Source: Artemia franciscana (taxonomy: Eukaryota > Arthropoda > Branchiopoda > Anostraca > Artemiidae). From it: DNA of 64,000 nt. Position 1 is the first letter of the stretch. The number at the start of each line of letters is the position of its first letter. The position numbers and the translations under genes are program-made. This document shows, in pieces, positions 1 to 12,810 of this stretch. The notes below the pieces were generated by a model. It saw only the letters and a program-made list of their open reading frames with translations, was not told where the DNA came from and did no database searches. The stretch spans positions 48,148,868-48,212,867 of the forward strand of contig NC_088865.1 in NCBI RefSeq assembly GCF_032884065.1. The letters are read 5' to 3'.

Positions 1-1515
1 AAATTAAAAAACACATGATTTCATTTAATTTAATTTCTAACATTTTTTGAATCAATGCATGTTTTGATTTATGCTCTCCGCTGATGAAGAATTAAAACAA
101 AATTTGCCTATTATTTTTTTTTTGGCTAAATGGCTTTCTCATAGTTTTGATCGAATGATTTTGAGAAAAAATAGGAGCGGGGATGGAGGTCTAGTTGCCC
201 TCCGATTTTTGGTTACTTAAACAGGCAACTAGAACTTTTAATTTCTTATGAATGTTTTTATTAATAAATTTATTAGGAAAAATAAATTTTTAATAGTTAA
301 AGATATACGTAACTTACAAATTAGCTTACGTAACGAACTTCTGTATTCTCATATTCTTATTACATATATGAGGGGTGAACCCCTCATATATCACGCTAAA
401 GCTTAAATTCTGTCCCAATTTCTTAAGAATGACCCCTGAATCACAAAAGCCGTAGAATAAATAGTTGAAATTTCTGAAAATACTTTAGCGTAAAGAGCGA
501 GGTATTAGGAGGAGGTGAGCCCCTCATATGCGTAATAATTTCTGTTCCTTTTAACAGAAATTATTACGGAATATTTACAGGAATTAATATTTACAGGAAA
601 ATAATAACAGGAATATTCTGTTCCTTTCAGTTGAAAAAACTTTGTCATATTTATTTTTTTATTGTTTTTTTTTAAATAATGCTAGAAAATCTTGCGCTCC
701 CTTCATGGAAATTTTCTTCCCCCATGAAAAATTCCTTCATGAAAAGTTCCCCCAACATATCCCCCTCTTCTCAACCCCTGCCCCCAACCAAATAAAAACG
801 CCCCTGAAAACGTCTGTACACTTCCCAATAACCATTACTATATGTAAGCACTGGTCAGTGTTTGTAACTTGTAGCCCCTCCCACGGGGACTGTGGGGGAG
901 TAAGTCGTCCCAAAAGGCATAGTTATAAGGATTTTCGACTACGCTGAATAAAATGGCTATCTCAGAATTTTGATCCGGTGACTTTGGGAAAATAATTAGC
1001 GCGGGACAGGGGCCTAGGTGCCCTCCGATTTTTTTGGTCACTTAAAAAAACTTATAGTTTACAAAAAACTATTTTTGGTCTCTTCCAATTAAAACTATGA
1101 AAAAGCCATTTAGCCCCAAAAAATTAATATGCAAATTTCGTTTTAATTATTTATATGCGGAGAGCCAAGATCAAACCAAGCATTAATTCAAAAACGTCCA
1201 GAAAAAAAACAAGTTTTTTTTAAATGAAAGTAAGGAGTGACATTCTCTTAACTCTTAACTCTGCATTTTAAAACAGTAAAAAACTTTAGCGTAAAGAGTG
1301 GGGCGTTGAGGAGGAAAAGCCCCTTTCATATACGGAGTAATTTCTGATTGTTTTAAGTTTCAATGTCGCTCCTTACTTTCACTTAATTGTTTTTTGTTTA
1401 ATTGTAGATAGGAGCTTGAAACTTCTACAATAGGATTCTCTGATACGCTGAATATGATGGTGTAAATTTCGCTAAGGTTCTATGACTTTTAGGGGTTGTT
1501 TCCTCCTCACCTGTG
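1..1515. repeat. Rearranged copy of the main palindromic repeat family
   Basis: This stretch carries modules found in order in the better copies at 17.2-18.8 and 46.9-48.4 kb, but shuffled. The module with the TTGAATCAATGCATGTTTTG motif is near 45-70. The second palindrome, built on TTAGCGTAAAGAGCGAGGTA, is near 480-510. The 'cccc-ggggactgtgggggagtaagtcgtcc' module is near 875-910. An inverted copy of the first module is at about 1085-1215, then the main palindrome (about 1225-1385), then the 'gataggagcttgaaacttctac' module near 1407. No protein is encoded; the short ORFs are chance. The order suggests an insertion or inversion between two family copies. Confidence 0.75.
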
Positions 1516-2586
1516 CTTCCAAACTTTAGTCTCTAGATTGCACATGAAAAATGCAGGATCAAAATCCGTTGACAATCCTTCAATGTGTCGCAATCCAAGT
1601 TTCTACCACCAGTCACGATCCGGTGGGGCAACAGGGAAGAAGCTACAGGGTTCTGCTCCGCCTCTAGGTTTGTCGCTTGACCTAAATCTTTTGACTTGTC
1701 TAGTTCTTCGGCGAACCGCATTATTAGGTATTTTGGATATTTGCATCTACCAAGCTCCAAATACTTTTTACAAAGGCGCTGTCTATGTGTGGTAACACTT
1801 TTAAGATGTATACCTCGCTTTGATTTAATTTTCCCAATGATTTCGGCTTTGTGTGCACAACTTTACTGAAAGCTCCTGACTATTTCTCATTTCTAGGTTT
1901 CTTCATTGCATTGAAATAATTTATGAAAATTTCACACTCTATTAAAAAGCAGCTGATTATACCAGCTTGTCATTTTGGTCTCTAGGGGGTATTATCGGCG
2001 ATCTGAAACGATTCTTTCTGGCAACCCACTTGTAAAATTTTCAGGTAGCTGAAAATATTCTATGGGACTGCTAGAAAACAGGAAAATACATCGAAAAATG
2101 GTTCCAATCATCTTACAGGTTATTGTCTTCTGCTCATGATAGTACCAATTTTGTTCTAAAAGCAATATCCTTTATGGTGTACACTTGTGAAAAAGAGCTA
2201 GACATTTTCTAAGATTTCTAAGCAATTAGAGGAAATAGAGCAAAATCCTTGCAAACATTTTGTAGCATCTTCAAGAAGCTATGGCCTGATATTAAAAGCG
2301 GCATCTTCCGCCAATGAATGCTTGAGTACTTTTTAAATATAAATTTTCAATTTAATATGGGATTTTCGAGTTCCATCAATTCACTTAATCACGACCTTAA
2401 CCTTTAATTTTAAAAGATGTAAACTCAAACCACCTTCTTTTTTTTATCGAACATAAGGCATACCAATTGAAAAAAAAACACGATTGTTTTTTAATTCCCA
2501 ATAATTTTTCAATTTTAACTAAGACATAGTAAAACCTATTAAGACAATTCAACTTATTTTCTATGAAATTTACATAACTCACTTTT
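1516..2586. other. Gene-free stretch, nothing recognised
   Basis: The part from 1540 to 1800 is less AT-rich and is open on both strands, but I recognise no family in either reading. The rest is AT-rich with no repeat or RNA gene I can support. Confidence 0.5.
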
Positions 2587-2815
2587 CTACTAGAACTACT
2601 ACTACTATTATCAACTTACTTCAGCACCAAGCTTCCTGAAGTTAATCTAACCTAACCTAAACTGTGTAGGTCCCTCCTTCTTCCCAAAATATTCAAATTT
2701 CACTAGACACCCATTCCCATGAAGCTCTGATTTCCTTTAAATCTGCTCTTTTGACCTTTCCCCATCTCAAACGGGGACCACCTACGTTTCCTTTAATCCT
2801 GAACAGATCACCAAA
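2587..2815 (-). mobile_element. 3' end fragment of a non-LTR retrotransposon
   Basis: Read on the minus strand, this is the last part of a reverse-transcriptase ORF followed by its 3' end. A phrase of the form R-x-R-W-G...KADLKEI matches the last coding part of the better preserved fragment at 7.0-7.8 kb. It then runs through the same ending (CTTCAGGAAGCTTGGTGCTG) into an (AGT)n tract at 2587-2613. The shared ending and tail show that both fragments belong to one family. It is heavily decayed and truncated at its 5' side. Confidence 0.6.
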
Positions 2816-2969
2816 CATTATATAAATATAATATATTTAAACATATTATTTATATATAAATAATATAATATAATATGAAGTATGTTCAAACATATAGAAG
2901 GTATAAAACAACAGTGTTCCTTGCTACATCTCTGTGAAATGAAACATGGAGTAGTTTTTATGGTCTGTC

Positions 2970-4690
2970 GGTCCCGGTTTTGCTAGTTTAGGCACTTCCA
3001 CATAAGCTAGGACGATGAAATTTGGCTGGCGCATCAGAGACCAGACTACGTTAAATTAGAAATAGTCGTTTCCCCAATTCAACCATCTAAGGGGGGGGGG
3101 GTAGTGGGGGGACGGTTAATTTGAAAAAATTTGAAAAAATGAGGTATTTTAACATACGACCGAGTGATAGGATCATAATAAAATTTGATATTTAGAAGGA
3201 TATCGTGTCTGATATATCTTAATTTAAATCCCGACCGGATCCTGTGACATTGGGGGAATAGGAGGGGAAACCTAAAATCTTGGAAAAGCTTAGAGTGGAG
3301 GGATCGGGATGAAACTGGGTGGGAAAAATAAGCACAAGTCTTAGATACGTGACTGAAATGAGCGGAACGAATCCGCTCTCTTTGGGGGAGTTGGAGGGTG
3401 GGTTAATTCTGAAAAATTAGAAAAAATGAGGTATTTTTAACTTACGAAGGAGTGATCAGATCTTAACGAATTTCAAATTTAGAAGGATCTCATAACTCAG
3501 ATCTCTTATTTTAAATCCCAACCGAATCCAATGTCATTAGGGAAGTTGGGGGGCGACCTGAAATCTTGGAAAGGGCTTAGAGTGGAGAAATCAGGATGAA
3601 ACTTGGTTTGAAGAATAAGCACAGGTCCAAGATACGTGACTTACATAACTGGACCGTATTGCTATCTTTGGGAGAGCTGGGAGGGGGGGGGGTAATTTGG
3701 AAAAATTAGAAAAAAATGAGTTGTTTGTAACTTGCGAACGGGTGATCAGATCTTAATGAAATTTGGTATTTAGAAGGATCTTGTGCTTCAGAGCTCTTTT
3801 TTTAAATTCCGACCAGATCCTTTGATATTGGGGGGATTTGGGGGGGGGAACAGAAATCTCGGAAAACGTGAAAATTGAGGTATCTTTATTTTACGATTTG
3901 GTGGTCGGATCGTAATGAAACTTGATGTATAGAAAGATCTTATGTCTCAAACACTCCATTTTCAATTCGAATCAGATCCGGGGACATAGGGGGTTGGAGG
4001 GGGAAACAGAAATCTTGGAAACCGGAAATCTTGGGAAACACTTGGAGTGGAGAGATCGAGATGAAACTTGATGGGAAGAATAATCACAAGTTCTACTTAA
4101 GTGATTGACATAATTGAGACGGATCCAATCCCTCTGGGGGAGTAGGGGGGAGGGTGTGAATATGGAAAAATTAGAAAAATTGAGGGATTTTTAACTTAAG
4201 AAAGAGTACCCGGGTCTTAATGAAATTTGACATTTAGAAGGATCTCATGTCTCAGAGCTCTTATTTAAAATCCCGACCAGATCTGGTTACATTGGGGGGA
4301 GTCGGAGGGGAAACCGGAAATCTTGGAAAACGTTTAGAGTGGAGAGATCGGGATGAAACTTGGTTGGTAGAATAAGCAAACGTCGTAGATACGTGATTTG
4401 CGTAACCAGACTGGATCCGTTCTCTTTGGGGGAGTTAGGGGCGTCCAGTGCTTTGGCGAGTTTGGTGCTTCTGGACATGCTAGGACGTTGAAAATTGGTA
4501 GGCGTGTCAGGGACCTGCACAAATTAACTTGATAAAGTCGTTATCCCCCATTCGACCATCTGGGGGGCTGAAGAGAAACGAAAAATTAGAAAAAATGAGG
4601 TATTTTTAACTTACGAGTGGGTGATCGGATCTGAATGAGTTTTGATATTTAGCAGGATCTCGTGTCTCAGAGCTCTTATTTTAAATCCCG
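2970..4690. repeat. Tandem array of a roughly 290-bp unit
   Basis: The phrase 'atttagaaggatct...gtctcagagctcttattttaaatcccgacc' recurs near 3187, 3477, 3769, 4231 and 4649, with a shorter unit near 3926. 'gaaaaattagaaaaaatgaggtattttt' recurs in each full unit, and each ends in a G-rich run ('gggggagttggaggg'). Spacing is about 290 bp, with one short and one long step. A separate start block with 'gctaggacgatgaaatttgg' at 2990-3090 returns at 4470-4560, so there is a higher-order period of about 1.5 kb. It is non-coding. Confidence 0.8.
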
Positions 4691-5200
4691 AACGGCATTA
4701 AGCCTCTGATTTTCTTTTTAAATCAATCTATTGATTCTTAGAATTTTGCTAGAGCTCATGCCATATGAGCTCTTGGCTCTTCCAACCTCGTCACAAGTGC
4801 CATATGAGTTCTTAGCTGTTGTTTTGCCAATTTCTTATAGTCTAGTGTATTCTGCCTTTATTATATTATGATTTACCCGCCCCCCCTCAAAATCCAAAAT
4901 TGAATCTTTCGGATCGTACGCACTTGAATTTTTACATGCTATTTTAATCAAATTTCCTTCCTGAAAAGTGAAAAATCGAAGTGTTCCTCGTAAGATGTGT
5001 TCCGTATGGTAAGAATAACCAATCTTCAAGCATTCTATTTAAATACTCTAAGGAGGCAATTCCATAAGTGGATATTAAAAAAATTAAAACTTAATTTACA
5101 AGTTTACCTTGCTAAGTATATGCTTTGCTCCATTTTTCTCATAACATCGACGTAAATGCAAGGGATGACAAACATTATAACCTCAAATTATATGCGACAT
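4691..5200. other. Gene-free stretch with a small palindromic duplication
   Basis: The phrase 'tgccatatgag(c/t)tctt(g/a)gct' occurs twice (near 4759 and 4799), and CCATATG is palindromic. Nothing else is recognised here. Confidence 0.4.
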
Positions 5201-5201
5201 C

Positions 5202-5561
5202 TCAACAATTCAATGGTTTCCTAAGCAGCTTTAGGTAAGATATTTGTGCAGCTTTTGATACCGGCATAAGTTTATTTACACCTATAATGTTAATCTTTAT
5301 TTCCTCATTATCCTGTTTAGGGGCGTTTTGATCAAGATCAAGTCCAGATTGTCTAATCCTTTTCAATTCATTAACATACCAGTGCAGTATTTTAATATTA
5401 TGCCGTCTGTCAGCATATTCCAGATCTTCGGCAATGTTATCCCCGGCCTCCACTTCACACCTCCAATATTTTAATGCTTTCTCCACTTTCTTTAAGTTCC
5501 TCTTATTGTCATAGTATCCATCTCCCAAATAATTCTTGTACAAGCCCTTCATCGTCTCCAT
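5202..5561 (-). CDS. Unrecognised 119-residue ORF
   Basis: An open frame from ATG (5561) to a stop at 5202 encodes a charged, mostly hydrophilic protein with no membrane segment or signal peptide. Composition looks protein-like: basic N-terminal half (KNYLGDGYYDNKRNLKK), an acidic-to-basic middle (EDLEYADRRHNIKILHWYV), and a hydrophobic end. An in-frame stop lies a few codons upstream of the ATG, so this is not an obvious internal exon. I recognise no domain. It may be a fragment of a mobile element, since retroelement debris starts 160 bp away, or a chance ORF. Confidence 0.25.
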   Translation of the reverse strand: METMKGLYKNYLGDGYYDNKRNLKKVEKALKYWRCEVEAGDNIAEDLEYADRRHNIKILHWYVNELKRIRQSGLDLDQNAPKQDNEEIKINIIGVNKLMPVSKAAQISYLKLLRKPLNC

Positions 5562-5593
5562 TAGACATACAGAATTTTCACAAATTCAACAAA

Positions 5594-5632
5594 CGTCGAC
5601 GTCGACAACGTCGACAACGTCAACGTCGACAA
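5594..5632. repeat. GTCGAC-based short tandem repeat
   Basis: About 39 bp made of repeated CGTCGACAA and CGTCGA units. The local CpG density is far above the surrounding AT-rich DNA. Confidence 0.8.
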
Positions 5633-5721
5633 ATCAAAAAGTATGTCCACATCTGGCTCCCCTTTGGCTCTTCAATGCTCCGATAAAACTGTTAAACAGG
5701 TTCAAGAATTTAACTAATTAA

Positions 5722-6290
5722 GAAGCTGGATAGAAAATAGTGGCGATGTAACATTTGAAATCAAGAGAAGGATTGGACAAGCATCAGGTGCCTTCAACAG
5801 ACTAACACCAATTTGGAGAAGTAACAAGTAATCACTTTGTTTAAAATTGCGCTTGTTCAACAGCAATATACTGTCTATATTTATGTACGCCAGTGAATGT
5901 TGAATTCAAAAACATTTGCCTTCGAAGGATCCTCAAAATCTGTTGGCATCAGAAAATTACCAATAGGGAAATCCGGCTGAAAACAAACCAGCCCATAGTG
6001 ACCGAAGTTATGAAGAAACGAAGATGGACATATTTGGGTCATGTTGTACGCATGCTCGAAGACAGAATGCCCTCAAGAGTGTATCAGTGGCAGCCTGAAG
6101 GAAGACGAAGATGAGGCTGACCAAAACACACACCGCGGAGGCAGCATGATCGGGACCTGAAATGGGCCAACATCTCCCTCACTCCACAATGGGAAGATAT
6201 CACTGCAGCCTCAAAGCCTAGTGATGAATGGAGAGGCTTTGTCGACGCCCTATGTGCCACTGATGGCTCAGGAGGGTCTAAGGTAATTAA
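5722..6290 (+). mobile_element. Non-LTR retrotransposon, C-terminal RT fragment
   Basis: Plus-strand frames read as the end of a non-LTR retrotransposon polyprotein. SWIENSGDVTFEIKRRIGQA then AFNRLTPIWRS (5723-5830) matches the conserved segment after the RT palm. Next come RRWTYLGHVVRM (6015-6055), an arginine-rich QPEGRRR segment and WRGFVDALCATDG (6229-6270). There are at least two frameshifts and several stops. The fragment is truncated before the RT catalytic core. Motifs of this kind occur in RTE- and CR1-type elements; the clade is not resolved. The fragment at 14.6-14.9 kb and the minus-strand one at 13.7-14.0 kb end in the same WR-F-x-ALCA motif, so they are relatives. Confidence 0.8.
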
Positions 6291-6299
6291 TCCTTGACA

Positions 6300-7010
6300 C
6301 TACTAGATGGTGATCTTTACATTTACCATTAATAACAGGACTCCTCTATACCCTAGTATCTTGTATAGATCCTGCCAGTTTTCTGCTTACAGTAACATAA
6401 TTATATAAGGTTTGCTGTCTTACCATCACCTGAATACCATGTTGATTTACGGGACATTTTAATACCAAATACCGAATTGGTTATAACCAGATTGTATTAC
6501 CTACAAAAGTGAAGTAGTCTGTAGCCATTACTGTTTTCTTTTCCTACACCAGATTTACATAGACTAAGATACCATCTAATTCTCTTTTTATCAACCTGAG
6601 CATTAAAAAAGAATTAAAAAATTAATCAAGTCTTTTGAAAAACAATGTTTGAATATACGGACATATAAACTTTTATATTTTTTTCTGTTTTTACTATTTT
6701 AAAAGGAGACAGTTTTTGTTAGTGTTTTAACTTCATTTACTTTCGTATACAATATATCGATAGTAAATTCATATAGTTAATTGATACCTAAATGTAAAAC
6801 ACTTATAAGAAATAACAACATAAATTATATAATTGATGCCTATAATTGACATAAAAAATAAATATAATCGATGCCTAAAAATAAATATAGTAAATTGATG
6901 CCTAAACATGACTTTTAAAATTTGCAGCTTTCGAAACAGTGTCCTTAGTTGGGGGAAGCAATGTTTTGAATCTTCGAACCAATAAATGATTTTCAATTGA
7001 TGTTCTTTTT
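6300..7010. other. Gene-free AT-rich stretch
   Basis: Repeated short phrases such as 'taattgatgcctaaa' (about 6780-6905) form a weak local repeat. No gene is seen. Confidence 0.5.
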
Positions 7011-7015
7011 CAAAC

Positions 7016-7805
7016 TGCTACTACTACTGCTACTACTACTATTACTAACAACTCACCGCAGTACCAAGCTGCCTGAGGTAAAGACAGCTAAGCTCGCCCC
7101 TCCTCCATCCCAATCTATTCAATGCCTCCCTCTTTATATTCTCCCAGGAAGTTCCCATTTCCTTTAAATCTTTCTTTATGACATCCTCCCACCCCAGACG
7201 AGAACGACCTGCTTTTCGTTTAGCCCTAGACGGTTGGCCGAAAAGGACAATATTCAGCAATATGTCATGCTTCATCAGAAGAACGTGCCCTAGCCATCTG
7301 AAAATTTCTTTCATTTTAGCCCTAGAAAGCGGGATTGAACCAATTTAGTGTACAGCCTACTGTTTGAAATACGGTCAGGCAGCCAGGTACTCAGAACAAT
7401 CCTCAGGTAATTTCTCTGGAAAACATCTAGTAAATCTTTATCCGCTTTTCGGAGCACCCATATTTCAAATTCAGACTTGACCACTGTCATCACTGTGCCT
7501 TCCAATATTCTGATCTTAGTTCGCAGACTTTTCTTCCTATTCTTCCAAGCCTTTCTTAACTCTGAAAAAACACCCTAAGGCTTGGCTATTCTACTTTTAA
7601 CATCTTCCCTGCTCCCACCGTCTTTACTAATAATAATGCAAAGGTAAATGAACCTGCCCACTTTATCTATCTTTTCGTGACCCAACGTCACCTTTTCATC
7701 CTCACTTATTCCTAGCCTTAGAGACTTAGTCTTCTTAAAATGAATTCTTAAATCAATCCTAGCACCCTGAACTCGCAAAACTTCTGAAAGTTCATTCATT
7801 TGAAA
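7016..7805 (-). mobile_element. Non-LTR retrotransposon, RT C-terminal part and 3' tail
   Basis: Minus strand, in three frames: IDLRIHFKKTKSLRLGIS then IYLCIIISKDGGSREDVKSR (7799-7580), corresponding to the 'F-x-YLG-x-I-x-x-DGG' region; then VVKSEFEIWVLRKAD...RRNYLRIVLSTWLPDRISN (7500-7330); then FRWLGHVLLM and RSRLGWEDVIKKDLKEMG (7300-7150). It ends in an (AGT)n tract at 7016-7049. Two frameshifts and internal stops make it non-functional. The 5' half, with endonuclease and RT palm, is missing. Same family as 2587-2815. Confidence 0.85.
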
Positions 7806-10800
7806 GTTAAATTCAAATTGACTTTTTTGTATTTTTTTTTAATTGAATTTTCAAAGGTATGTATCTAAAAAAAAAATGTTGATGCAAAATCGCTATATAT
7901 TAGAAGAATGAAACTAGGTCGATTCCTAGAATCCCTCTTAAATTTTTTGAAGAAAAAATTATTCAAAATATTATTTTGTATAGCGTTGGTTCAGTATTAA
8001 TGGGCAACTTCAGTGTTGGTGGAAAATTATTCAAAATTCATTTTTACCTCAGCAAAGCGCAAGTGACTTCCTGGCCTTTAAGAAATTTGAAGGCTTGATA
8101 GCCTAGCTCATGATGATGATGCTTTATGTTCGCTTTAGGCTTGGGTGGATTATTAATTTTAATTTCTGCTTGTTTTAGGTTTTATTTATTCATTTCCATT
8201 TAAATTCTGTTGTTTTCACTCTGACTTGATCATTACTTTCAGTTTCTGTCTGTTTTAGTTTTAATTTTCTATTTACAAAACATTCTGTTGGTTTTAATTT
8301 TAGCATAATAAACAACTTCATTTTTAATCGGTTTTGATTTTGCATTTGCTCTTTAAATTTCTTTTGAAAATCTCCTTCTAGAAAACACAGGCAGTGAAAA
8401 ATTGCTGCATAGTATGAATTATTATCCGTGTCACCTTTAATAGCAAGTTTAGCAAGCTGTAACAAGCATTAGTGTAATATGTATAAGAGTAATAAATATA
8501 AAATACTGCACAGATGAAAGCATGTTAAGGCTTTTTTGTTTTATGACAACAGCTAGTTAAATAAGTACGTATCTTCATCATAAAAAAAAACTATTTTCAG
8601 ATGTCACCATGTCCATTCGTACCAAAGGAAGTGAGGAAAGTGGGTGAAATAAAGCATACTTTTCATAAAGAAAGTGTTAAAATGCATGGTATATTTATAT
8701 AACAAAAAAGTTGATTTAACAAACAATTATTCGAGTCATTCCAACAAACGACGCAAGCAAGCCTTAAGTGACGTAATTTTTTTGCTCCTACCCAACTAAG
8801 ATTTATAGAGCTCTTATACAATTTTTGAAACTTAAACTTGGAAAAAACATTTTCACTTATTGTGTCATTATAGAGTAAAATCAATTTAATAAATAGAGCT
8901 AACTAATTAATTAGTTTCGTTAATTGTTGTTAATTTAAATTCAATAATTATTAATCCTCGACAATAAAACATATTCGAAACATCCCTTTCGAAATTTATT
9001 TTTCGGACTAAAACACGAAAAAATGTTACACTGATGTGGATATCCACAAAAAAGATTTAACTAGAGGAAGAAAACGAACAGTTTTTCACCTGAGCCATAG
9101 ACGATTAACCTCTCCAAGATTTCTGATTCTTTCCATTGAGGCTCTAGAGCTCTGTATTTTTGTATAGTTTTAGTTTTTGCCGCTAACATGCAAACCAAGG
9201 TGGCTTCACTGGCTGTTGTCTGCAACAAAAGTTCAGTGGTATTTATTAGAACTTGTCAAAAAAGGCAAATACAAAATTTAAAGGAACATGGAGACCATTT
9301 AAACTACTGCTACCCTCAATTTGTTGTAGTTTCAAGCCTCTTCATGCTAAAAAAAAACCTTAAAACACACTTTTTCCATCCTTCCCTGTAAAGAACTTCT
9401 AGTTTGGACGTGGTCGATGACGGTGGAGCAAATTCTCGCTATAGAAATGAAATTGAAAATTCAACAGCCAGCAATAGGAAAGATATTTTTTCATTTAAAT
9501 GGTGGATGGGTTAAATTCTTTGGACTTAGTCATAGAGTAATGCTAAAGTATACTATAACGAAGTTTTTTCAGCATAAGAACAAAAGTAAAAGGCTACCAA
9601 AAATTATCTTTCCAGTTTTTGAACTGGGGTCTAACGTAAAAGCCCTCTAAACAATCTTTTGATGGCACAACTGTCCATCCAGTAGTCTGACAAATAAACA
9701 TGATTTTCCTACTTAATCTTCTTGGAGGCTGGCCCCTTATAGATTTGGAAGTTGTTTGATACTCAGATGGCCAGTTTTAGCGTATCAAGGACAAAGGAGT
9801 TGCTTGTTCTATCTTTATATTGAAGGGCCTGCAACGTGTTCCCATCTACATCTCTAAGGATAAGTTCGCTAAGAGAGTAGATAAGCTTTGTCTCTTGGGA
9901 TATGGATTAAAAACTAAAGTTATTATATTCCCTAGTCCCTCTCTTTCGCTCAATTTAATGACCCCTCTATACGAGTCCCGCGTGGGGTACGTTGCCAAAG
10001 ATATTTTATTCTAGTGTTCAATGCACCCTGACAGCTTTGCAGGTTGCTTCTGATTGTTTTCTGTTGTTAATTTGTCCTAGTATTCTAATACATATTTTTA
10101 TGATACTAGAAAGTCCGAAATACATAACTGTAACATTAAGTTTTACATTGGATTTCACTCCAGTTTAGATTTAATTCCAAATTAAATTGAATAATACAGG
10201 AAAGAACCCAGGTAATTTTTGATAAAGCAGGCTTAACGATAAAATTTAGTTTCTAGAATATTAATTTGACTCGATCATGTTTAATATTTTTAAATAGTTT
10301 TAATTACACTAAAATTTGTGTACCTGCAAACAGCAAATTTTAAACTTAATAAACTATTTAAAGTTATGGAAGTGAAGAACTTTCCTTATTTGTTTAGTTT
10401 TTGGTTCAAGTAAAGGAATTAATACTTAAATCTTATAAAGTATATTCATGCTGACTGAGGAAAGTAAATCTGGCCTTGTTTTTTTCTTCTAGTCTATGCA
10501 GTGGAGGTGCTCGTATATGTTACATCAGCAAGACAGGGTATAAAAAAGGACACAAGCCATATAAATATTTAATTTCTCATCTTATTTATTCTTTTTCTCC
10601 ATGTATAGGCTACAGATGAAGAAAAATAAAACATATATAACAGTTCTAATTATGGTGAAAGGTCATGTTAAGGAACTTTTTTTGTGTTTTGTTTGAAAAC
10701 GTTGAGCACTTTATCCTATATGTTCTGTGACAGCTTTTGAAGCCAATTTTTGATGTGGCGTCAGTGATCTGTGTTGCCTCTTATATTTCGGAGGAACTTT

Positions 10801-12810
10801 TTCCCCACACACTATGTTTCTCCACACACACTGTTTTTGAGGACTTATAGAAGTGTACAACTGACTTTGATTGCCTAAAGGAAGAAATCTCTAAGAGAAA
10901 GCACTTGAAATAAAGCTCGGACCGGTGTTGTCCATCTATCTACCTTTCGGGTGAATATAGCTCATCAGAGCCATTTGTTTACTTCTTTAATAATGATTCA
11001 ATGGATGAACATAAGTTAGTAAGTTAACGGGTTAAAGTAGTATTGTTAACCTAGGTCTATGGAACCATATATGACCCTTAGATCTAATTATAGGAACCAT
11101 AGGTCTATGGGTTCTTAAATATGGCTTTAGCCATACAAAATACAAAAAAAGAGCAAGCAGTTAGTATTGGTCAAAGAGGTTTTGCTGGATAAGAACCAAG
11201 AGTAAAAACCTCTAAAAACAACATAACAGAAGAAGAATAAAATTAAACATGGAGTAAAAAGTAAATCATTAGTATAATCATTTAAAATTTCAGGATTGGT
11301 GCTCTAAGAAAATTTTGTCAATAAAAAAAAAACAGCGTTCGGCATTTAGTCTTCTGCATAAATACTTATTTCACATACCTAAGATAAACTTCCGAACTTA
11401 AAATACCGATCCAAAAGTATGAAACATAAGAATAGCTTAATTATGATAACTAAAAATTGATATTTGAAAAACTAGCCGCTTTTTATTCGACCAAACTTTG
11501 ACCAGAAGTCTCACAAAAAAATACTTGTTGTGTTTAAGTGTTGTCTGAATATTTACCATATCATAAGGAATGTGATTAAAATTTCGGGTAAAAATTTTTA
11601 CTTAACGAAAGAAACATTTCAAATGGAAACTCGGATACAACACATTCAACATTTCTTGGTATTCTATATGAAGAATTAATCATGTTCTGCTATAAGATGT
11701 TTCTCGAAAAAGGTTCTTGGTAGAAATGATAAATATTGGAGAAGATTATTGAAGTTAGAAAAACTACTAAAATTAGCCAAATTTCAAAAGGATTTCACTT
11801 AAAGCTAGAGAACAAGCCTTGGACAAGGTTAAAATTGATGTAAGGCAAGGAGAATCCTCAGAACTTTTTCAAGTAGAATCCAAATTGGAGGTCTAATTTA
11901 TCAGAAACAAATTATTAAATTAAAAGATTATAAATCATCAAATTAAAATAAATTGTCAAATTTAATAATCCTTTAATTATTGAATTTACTATTTGCAATT
12001 AATTTATCAAAATTATCTAACACATCTAATTTTTCCAGTCAATAAAATTTTGTTGCTGTCGCACCTAAAGGCTGCTTCTGTCATTTTCAAACTTCTGAGA
12101 TAAATGCAAAAGAGAAATTTGTTTGCTAAGCTATTTTCAAAGGGTGGATCAGTGGGGCGATTAAAAGCAGAAAAATCAAAATGTGACAGAAAATATGTTG
12201 ACCTCATTGTCTTCTTTTTGAGAACAACTTAGAGAATAGTTTTTTTCATTAGCTAGGAAGCAAGCGAATGTCCCATATGTCCTTTAGACTAAGCAGTAAC
12301 AATATTTTACGCCGATGTCTTTCGCAGGGCAGTTCCTGAGAAGTTTGGCTGTCAATTCAGAATTTTACACTGACAAATTAAGAAAAATAGATCAATTTAC
12401 ATCAATACTGTTTCAGGTAGACGGTCAGAAATTTATTTTCGAGACAATCCTACCCTATTAATGGCATCTGCATCTATACAACATTACAAGAAAAATCCCA
12501 GATCTTGAAATAAAGACGAAGGGGTTGGGTTTGAAGTTACACACCCCGCGTATTCAAATTCTCCAGTCACCTTATTGTTTTTGCTGCTTGTAACAGCTGG
12601 ACTCTGTAGTCCTCTTCTAGGTACAAAGCCTTTTTCAAGGAATATCAATTTAATCAAGGTGGATACACCTAGATGAAAGGAAATATTTAATCTTTAGATG
12701 ATTATGAATAAAAAACGAAAATAAAATTTTATTGATTCCATCATGGGCCTTTGTTTCTTTAAATGTCAAGAATATCTTTTATTTTTATTTTTCTATTACA
12801 TACTAATTAC
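7806..12810. other. Five kilobases without a recognised gene
   Basis: AT-rich and mostly single-copy in appearance. Short ORFs here (for example 9188-9650 on plus, 8190-8465 and 8663-8884 on minus) show no motif I know. Near 11045-11130 the phrase 'ctaggtctatggaaccata' returns in altered form ('aggaaccataggtctatggg'), a small local repeat. If the decarboxylase continues beyond the window, this is part of its intron. I looked for its downstream motifs (GSASEATL, SSDQAHSS, HVDAAYAG, NPHKW) on the minus strand and found none. Confidence 0.5.

Noticed and set aside
1225-1390. Palindrome as a CRISPR-like or attachment structure
   Set aside because: The genome is eukaryotic, and the unit is a dispersed mobile palindrome present in many copies, not a spaced repeat array.
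1496-1795. Overlapping ORFs on both strands (99 and 75 residues)
   Set aside because: Open on both strands because the DNA is less AT-rich; no motif on either strand and adjacent to a rearranged repeat.
12540-12670. Search for the next decarboxylase exon just below exon C
   Set aside because: No GSASEATL-like reading or suitable splice sites on minus; the translation does not resemble the family.
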